This document shows positions 59,866-64,000 of a stretch of DNA of 64,000 nt, in pieces. Below the pieces are notes generated by a model, which did not search any database, had not been told where the DNA came from, and saw only the letters and a list, made by a program, of their open reading frames with translations. The position numbers were made by a program, and so were the translations under genes. Origin of the DNA: Massilia putida (GTDB lineage: Bacteria > Pseudomonadota > Gammaproteobacteria > Burkholderiales > Burkholderiaceae_D); the NCBI RefSeq assembly GCF_001941825.1, contig NZ_CP019038.1:5084001-5148000 (forward strand), read 5' to 3'. Positions within the stretch are counted from its first letter, which is position 1. Each line of letters starts with the position of its first letter.

Positions 59866-61206
59866 CTACAGCGGCGCGAGCGGCAGCTCGTTGACGACGA
59901 AGCGCCGTTTGCCGCCGGGCGCGGCCGGGATCTCGGGCACCTCGATGCAATCGAATTCCATCGCCATGCCCCAGTAGCGGCGCGGACCGGCCAGCAGTGC
60001 GCTGCGTTCGGCCTGGCTCAGCGGCCGGCGCGGCACGATGCGCAGCAGCACCTTGCCGGGCTCGCGCTGGTACAGCTGGCACGACTTGATGAAATCCCAG
60101 GTGCACGCATCCAGCGCGATCATGAGGCCCGGCAGCCGGTTGCCGTGGCGGTCGAGCACGTATTCCTGCAGGCGGCCTTCGATGGCCGTGCACTGGCCGG
60201 CGGCGTCGATCGCCGCGCAGTCCGCCGTCCGGTAGCGGATCAGCGGCATGACCTCGTTCCACAGCGACGTACCGACGATTTCGTTGCGGCCGTCGTGCGC
60301 CAGCGTTTCCGTTCGGCCATACAGCGGTTCGAACCGGTACGGGCTCGTGTGGCCGTCCGCGTGCAGCGCGAACGCGAGATTCGTCCGTTCCGTCAAACCA
60401 TAACTGATCGAAACTTGCGTGCCGAACACCCGTCCGATGCGCTCGAGCTGGCCAGGGGAGGCCGGTTCGGACGCCAGCAGCACGCCCCGCAGCGGCCAGT
60501 CGACGGCATGGCGGCCATTCTCGAGCAGCTCGGCCAGCGCCAGCGCCGCGCTCGGATAGGCGTGGATGTAGCGGGGCGCGAAACGCCGGATGGCGTGCAG
60601 GATGGCATCCTGATGTTCCGGCAGCACATGATCCGGCGACAGCATCAGGCGATTGCCCTGGCGCCACGTCGGCGCCGCATCGAGGGGCTGGGCGGCGTCG
60701 TAGCCGATGCGCAGGTAGCGCGACGAGTCGAAGTCGAAGCCGAGCTGGCCCCAGGCGTGGCAATAGAACGCCTTTTCGATGTCGCTTTCACGCTTGCTGC
60801 GCCAGACGCCGATGCCGGTGCCGGTCGAACCGTGGCTCGTCGCGTACAGCAGAAAGCGGCGGTCCGCGCGTTCGTTCAGGAACGCGGATTGCTGTTCCAT
60901 GACCGTTTCCTTGTCGATGTACGGAAAGCGTTCGAGCAATTCCGCCGGTGGTGCGTGGACAAGATCGCTGGCCGGGATCCGTACCGCATCCCGGTAGAAC
61001 GGCACATGGGCCACGGCCGTGGTCAGGATATGGCGCAGCCGCACGTTGGCGCTATGCTCGCGCACCTCAGGCCGCTCGTCCAGCAACGCGCGGACAGCGA
61101 AATGGTCGGGGTGATACAGCCACCGTTTCGGAATCACCCTGCGCCAACGGTAATACTGGCGCGCGATGGCTTGTTTGATGTAGTCGTATTCCATTGGCCG
61201 TCGCAT
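59866..61206 (-). CDS. PaaK/CapK-like adenylate-forming enzyme
   Basis: A 446-residue protein. A core with LLYATSHGSTGTGIGVWRS (the phosphate loop, in place of the usual STSGTTG), the SISYGLTERTNLAFALHADGH segment and the GRLQEYVLDRHGNRLPG acyl-adenylate motif is that of phenylacetate-CoA ligase-like enzymes, the family called CapK when found in polysaccharide clusters. It would activate a carboxylic acid; the substrate is unknown. The start at ATG 61206 is preceded by GTG 61209, and no strong ribosome-binding site decides between them. Confidence 0.78.
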   Translation of the reverse strand: MRRPMEYDYIKQAIARQYYRWRRVIPKRWLYHPDHFAVRALLDERPEVREHSANVRLRHILTTAVAHVPFYRDAVRIPASDLVHAPPAELLERFPYIDKETVMEQQSAFLNERADRRFLLYATSHGSTGTGIGVWRSKRESDIEKAFYCHAWGQLGFDFDSSRYLRIGYDAAQPLDAAPTWRQGNRLMLSPDHVLPEHQDAILHAIRRFAPRYIHAYPSAALALAELLENGRHAVDWPLRGVLLASEPASPGQLERIGRVFGTQVSISYGLTERTNLAFALHADGHTSPYRFEPLYGRTETLAHDGRNEIVGTSLWNEVMPLIRYRTADCAAIDAAGQCTAIEGRLQEYVLDRHGNRLPGLMIALDACTWDFIKSCQLYQREPGKVLLRIVPRRPLSQAERSALLAGPRRYWGMAMEFDCIEVPEIPAAPGGKRRFVVNELPLAPL

Positions 61207-61436
61207 CACTTTCGCCGGGCGGTTGGAATCGATGGGTCGTATTTACATTGCATGGAAAAAATGATAGCTCTGCGTCTGGCGCGCACACGTTACAGGTTGG
61301 TCATCTTTTCGTTTTGTAATGTTGCGTAGGAATATGATTCGCTCGTCCGTACACGGTCGGCGAGGGATTCGACGCCACATCGACGAGCAAGTTCGGCACC
61401 GCGACGAAAATCAGTCACACCCCCATGGAGAACACG

Positions 61437-61772
61437 ATGAAAAAACATTTTACTTTCTTGCTGGCCACATTAACGGCGGCTGCGGCATTTGCCCAGACGA
61501 CCGTGCCGAATCCGCTCGCCCCGAACGCGGCTCCGGCCGCGACGAGCCAGAGCACACCTGCCGCGAAGAAATCCACGAAAGCGGCCCCGGTGCAAAAGGA
61601 ACAGGCGCCCGGCGGTGGCGACGGCAAGGTCTGGGTGAACAGTTCCAGCAAAGTCTATCACTGCGAAGGCGACAAGTACTACGGCAAGACCAAGAAAGGC
61701 GAGTACATGACGGAAGCCGACGCCAAGGCCAAGGGTTACCACGGCGTCGGCGGCAAGTCCTGTTCCAAATAA
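61437..61772 (+). CDS. Small secreted protein with a C-terminal lysine-rich motif domain
   Basis: A 111-residue protein. Residues 1-19 are a signal peptide ([19 protein letters not shown]). Residues about 20-60 are an alanine-, proline- and lysine-rich linker. The C-terminal part, [40 protein letters not shown], resembles the small periplasmic VWxNxxSxVYH...YGxTKxGxYMxExDA domain also found in nuclease-like and competence proteins. The start is ATG 61437, with GGAGA 6 nt upstream. The last 37 nt overlap the end of czcA on the other strand. Confidence 0.75.
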   Translation: MKKHFTFLLATLTAAAAFAQTTVPNPLAPNAAPAATSQSTPAAKKSTKAAPVQKEQAPGGGDGKVWVNSSSKVYHCEGDKYYGKTKKGEYMTEADAKAKGYHGVGGKSCSK

Positions 61773-64000
61773 AGTTCGTCCTCGGCGCGGACGGCGCTGC
61801 GCGGCCGGACGGGCGCCGGCGCGGCGCCGCGCGCCGCGAACCACGGCCAGGCCAGCGGCAGCAACAGCAAGGTGAAGACGGTGGCCGACACGATGCCGCC
61901 GACGATCACGACGGCGAACGGGCGCTGCGTCTCCGAGCCGATCCCGTGCGACATGGCGGCCGGCAGCAGGCCCAGGCCCGCCATCAGCGCCGTCATCAGA
62001 ATGGGCCGCAGGCGCGCCACCGCGCCGTCGACGGCGCTGTCCCAGGCGGATAAGCCCTCGCGTCCCGCCTCGACGATCTGCTCGACCAGGATGACGCCGT
62101 TCTGCACGGAGATGCCGGCCACGGCGATCAGTCCGACGGCCGCCGAGATCGAGACATGCAGCCCCGCCAGCGCCAGGCCGGCCACGGCGCCGACCAGCGT
62201 GAACGGCACGATCGCGAGCACCAGCAGCGCGCGCGCCATCGAGCGGAATGCGCCGAACAGCAGGGCGAAAATCAGGAAGGCGGTGAGCGGCAAAATCACG
62301 CGCAGGCGTTTGACGGCCCGCTGCTGGTTCTCGAACTGCCCGCCCCACGCGATCTGGTAGCCCGGCGGCAGGTGCACTTGTTCCGCCACCTTGGCCTGCG
62401 CTTCGGCGACGAAGCTGCCCTGGTCGCGGCCCACCAGGTTGGCCTTGACGGACGCGTTTCTCTGGCCGTCTTCGCGCGCGATGCGGGCGGCGCCCTGGCG
62501 CGTGGCGATGCGCGCCACGTCCGCGAGGCGCACGCTGCCCGCGCCGCCGGGCAGGCCGATCTGCAAGGCGCCGATGCTGTCCAGCGACGCGCGGTCTTTT
62601 TCCGTCAGGCGCAAGGTCAGATCGAAGCGGCGGTCGCCTTCGTAGAACTGGCTGACGGCGATGCCGCCCAGCGCGGCCTGGATGGCCGCGTTGACGTCGG
62701 CCACGTTCAGGCCGAGGCGCGCGGCGCGGTCGCGGTCGACGGCGATATCGAGTTCGCTCTGGCCGCCGATGCGCACGGCTTCCACGTCGGCCGCGCCGGG
62801 AATCGTGCGCAGGATGGCGGCGATGCGGTCGGCCGTGCGGCCCAGCACCGCGAGATCCGGGCCATAGACCTTGATGGCGATTTCGCCCTTCACGCCGGAC
62901 AGCGCTTCTTCCACGTTGTCTTCGATGACCTGGGAAAAATTGGTCGGCACGCCGGGCAGCGCGTGGATGCGGCGCGCGATGTCGGCCACCAGCGCGTCCT
63001 TGTCGGCGAACGTCCACTCCGCGCGCGGATTCAGGTCGGCCAGGATCTCGATATTGTTAGGGCCTTTCGGATCGGTGCCGTCGTCGGGGCGCCCCACGTG
63101 CGAGACCACGTTGCCCACTTCGTGATAGCGCTCCAGGATCGCGCGCACCCGGTTCTCGATGGCGCGCGTGTTGTCCAGTGAGCTCGACGTCGGCAACTCG
63201 ATCGTCAGCCACAGATTGCCCTCGTCCAGCTTGGGCAGGAATTCGCTGCCCAGGAGCGGCGTCAACGCGAGGGTCAGCGCGAGCAGCGCGGCCGAGCCGG
63301 CGAATACGAGCCCCTGGCGTGCGCGGGCGCGCTGCAGCAGGCGTCCGTAGGCGTTCTGGACACGCGGCAGCCACGTGTTCGGGCGTTCGCGCAGCGGCCG
63401 CGCGCGCTGGGTCCAGGCCAGCAGGGCGGGCATCAGCGTCATCGTCAGCAGCAGCGCGCCCAGCATCGCGAAGCTCAGCGTGAACGCGACGGGCGCGAAG
63501 ATCTTGCCCTCCACGCGCTGGAACGTGTAGATCGGAATGAAGGCGACGATGATGATCGCCTTGGCGAACAGGATCGGGCGGCCCAGCGCGACGAGGGTCT
63601 CCTTGATGGTCGCTTCGGCCGGCTGCGCACGGGCCGCATGCGATTGCAGGTGCAGGCGCACGAGCAGGGCCTCGACCAGCACGACGGCGCTGTCGATGAT
63701 GATGCCGAAATCGACGGCGCCCAGCGAGATCAGGTTGGCCGGAATGCCGCGCGCGTCCAGCACGATGAAGGCGCACAGCAGCGACAGCGGAATGACGGCG
63801 GCCACGATCAGCGCGGCGCGCCAGTTGCCGAGGAAGACGACGAGGATCGCGATCACGAGCACGGCGCCCATCGCGAGGTTTTCCGCGACGGTGCGCACCG
63901 TGTGGCCGATCAGGTCGCTGCGGTCGTAGATGGTGCGGATGCGCACGCCGCGCGGCAGCTTATGGCCCTGCGCCTGCACGGCCGCGCGCACGGCGGCCAC
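61736..64000 (-). CDS. CzcA/CusA-type heavy-metal efflux RND pump, C-terminal part
   Basis: The 3' 754 codons; the N-terminus lies beyond the window end. An inner-membrane RND pump that moves metal ions to the outside with a periplasmic adaptor and outer-membrane channel. Proton-relay residues of the heavy-metal RND group are visible in [19 protein letters not shown] (Asp, Asp, Glu). The docking loops and six C-terminal TM helices follow. The metal specificity is not predictable from the sequence. It ends at TAA 61736, opposite the end of the small secreted-protein gene. Confidence 0.94.
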   Translation of the reverse strand: MAAVRAAVQAQGHKLPRGVRIRTIYDRSDLIGHTVRTVAENLAMGAVLVIAILVVFLGNWRAALIVAAVIPLSLLCAFIVLDARGIPANLISLGAVDFGIIIDSAVVLVEALLVRLHLQSHAARAQPAEATIKETLVALGRPILFAKAIIIVAFIPIYTFQRVEGKIFAPVAFTLSFAMLGALLLTMTLMPALLAWTQRARPLRERPNTWLPRVQNAYGRLLQRARARQGLVFAGSAALLALTLALTPLLGSEFLPKLDEGNLWLTIELPTSSSLDNTRAIENRVRAILERYHEVGNVVSHVGRPDDGTDPKGPNNIEILADLNPRAEWTFADKDALVADIARRIHALPGVPTNFSQVIEDNVEEALSGVKGEIAIKVYGPDLAVLGRTADRIAAILRTIPGAADVEAVRIGGQSELDIAVDRDRAARLGLNVADVNAAIQAALGGIAVSQFYEGDRRFDLTLRLTEKDRASLDSIGALQIGLPGGAGSVRLADVARIATRQGAARIAREDGQRNASVKANLVGRDQGSFVAEAQAKVAEQVHLPPGYQIAWGGQFENQQRAVKRLRVILPLTAFLIFALLFGAFRSMARALLVLAIVPFTLVGAVAGLALAGLHVSISAAVGLIAVAGISVQNGVILVEQIVEAGREGLSAWDSAVDGAVARLRPILMTALMAGLGLLPAAMSHGIGSETQRPFAVVIVGGIVSATVFTLLLLPLAWPWFAARGAAPAPVRPRSAVRAEDELYLEQDLPPTPW

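Noticed and set aside
58603..61329. A long plus-strand open frame opposite the glycosyltransferase and ligase genes
   Set aside because: Its sequence is a low-complexity Arg/Gln/Gly shadow; both genes on the minus strand show intact motifs.

Overview
The window is high-GC chromosomal DNA from a Gram-negative betaproteobacterium, most likely of the Oxalobacteraceae (Massilia/Telluria/Janthinobacterium type). This rests on the gene order and protein signatures: a complete dcw cluster (mraZ to ftsZ) followed by a peroxiredoxin, lpxC, a dciA-like gene and secA; argJ - DUF815 ATPase - Nudix; and yacG - zapD - coaE - pilD. No database search was possible, so the family-level placement is an inference.

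Layout. (1) 1-2.3 kb: end of a TerC-like DUF475 membrane protein followed by TerD - AIM24 - TerD, closed by an intrinsic terminator. (2) 2.5-8.2 kb: accessory metabolism: gamma-glutamyltransferase coupled to a lipoprotein, a GST, an HGSNAT/NagX-like acyltransferase, a Tat-type dienelactone hydrolase and a nucleotidyltransferase-like protein. (3) 8.2-12.3 kb, minus strand: heat-shock sigma factor rpoH with a CIRCE operator upstream, then the ftsY-ftsE-ftsX operon. (4) 12.5-22.5 kb: a YjjG-type nucleotidase, a ThDP enzyme, RNase P RNA (rnpB), glycerol kinase, several unrecognised small genes, a chemoreceptor ending in EWEEF, and a Lon-related AAA+ ATPase without a protease domain. (5) 22.6-40.3 kb: the dcw division and cell-wall cluster, with a sigma70-type promoter, a 10-bp-periodic MraZ operator and genes overlapping by 1 or 4 nt almost throughout; the exception is a 217-nt ftsA-ftsZ gap that holds a strong hairpin. 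(6) 40.3-47.0 kb: peroxiredoxin, GNAT, EamA exporter, lpxC, dciA-like, secA. (7) 47.0-55.1 kb: MerR regulator, AI-2E-type exporter, argJ operon, then tautomerase, yacG, zapD, coaE and pilD on the minus strand. (8) 55.3-64 kb: an exported RidA protein, a GGDEF-EAL protein, a two-gene glycosyltransferase / PaaK-like ligase operon, a small secreted protein and the 3' part of a CzcA-type RND pump.

The core genes form connected pathways: murE, murF, mraY, murD, murG, murC and ddl build lipid II; ftsL, ftsI, ftsW, ftsQ, ftsA, ftsZ, ftsE, ftsX and zapD form the divisome; lpxC commits to lipid A; secA and ftsY serve protein export and membrane targeting. I found no CRISPR array, no recognisable insertion sequence or transposase, no tRNA or ribosomal RNA gene and no convincing new defence system. 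The more unusual signals are regulatory and structural: CIRCE at rpoH, the ftsZ leader hairpin, an apparently leaderless lpxC, two families of palindromic repeats, an exported RidA, and a small glycosyltransferase/adenylate-forming operon.
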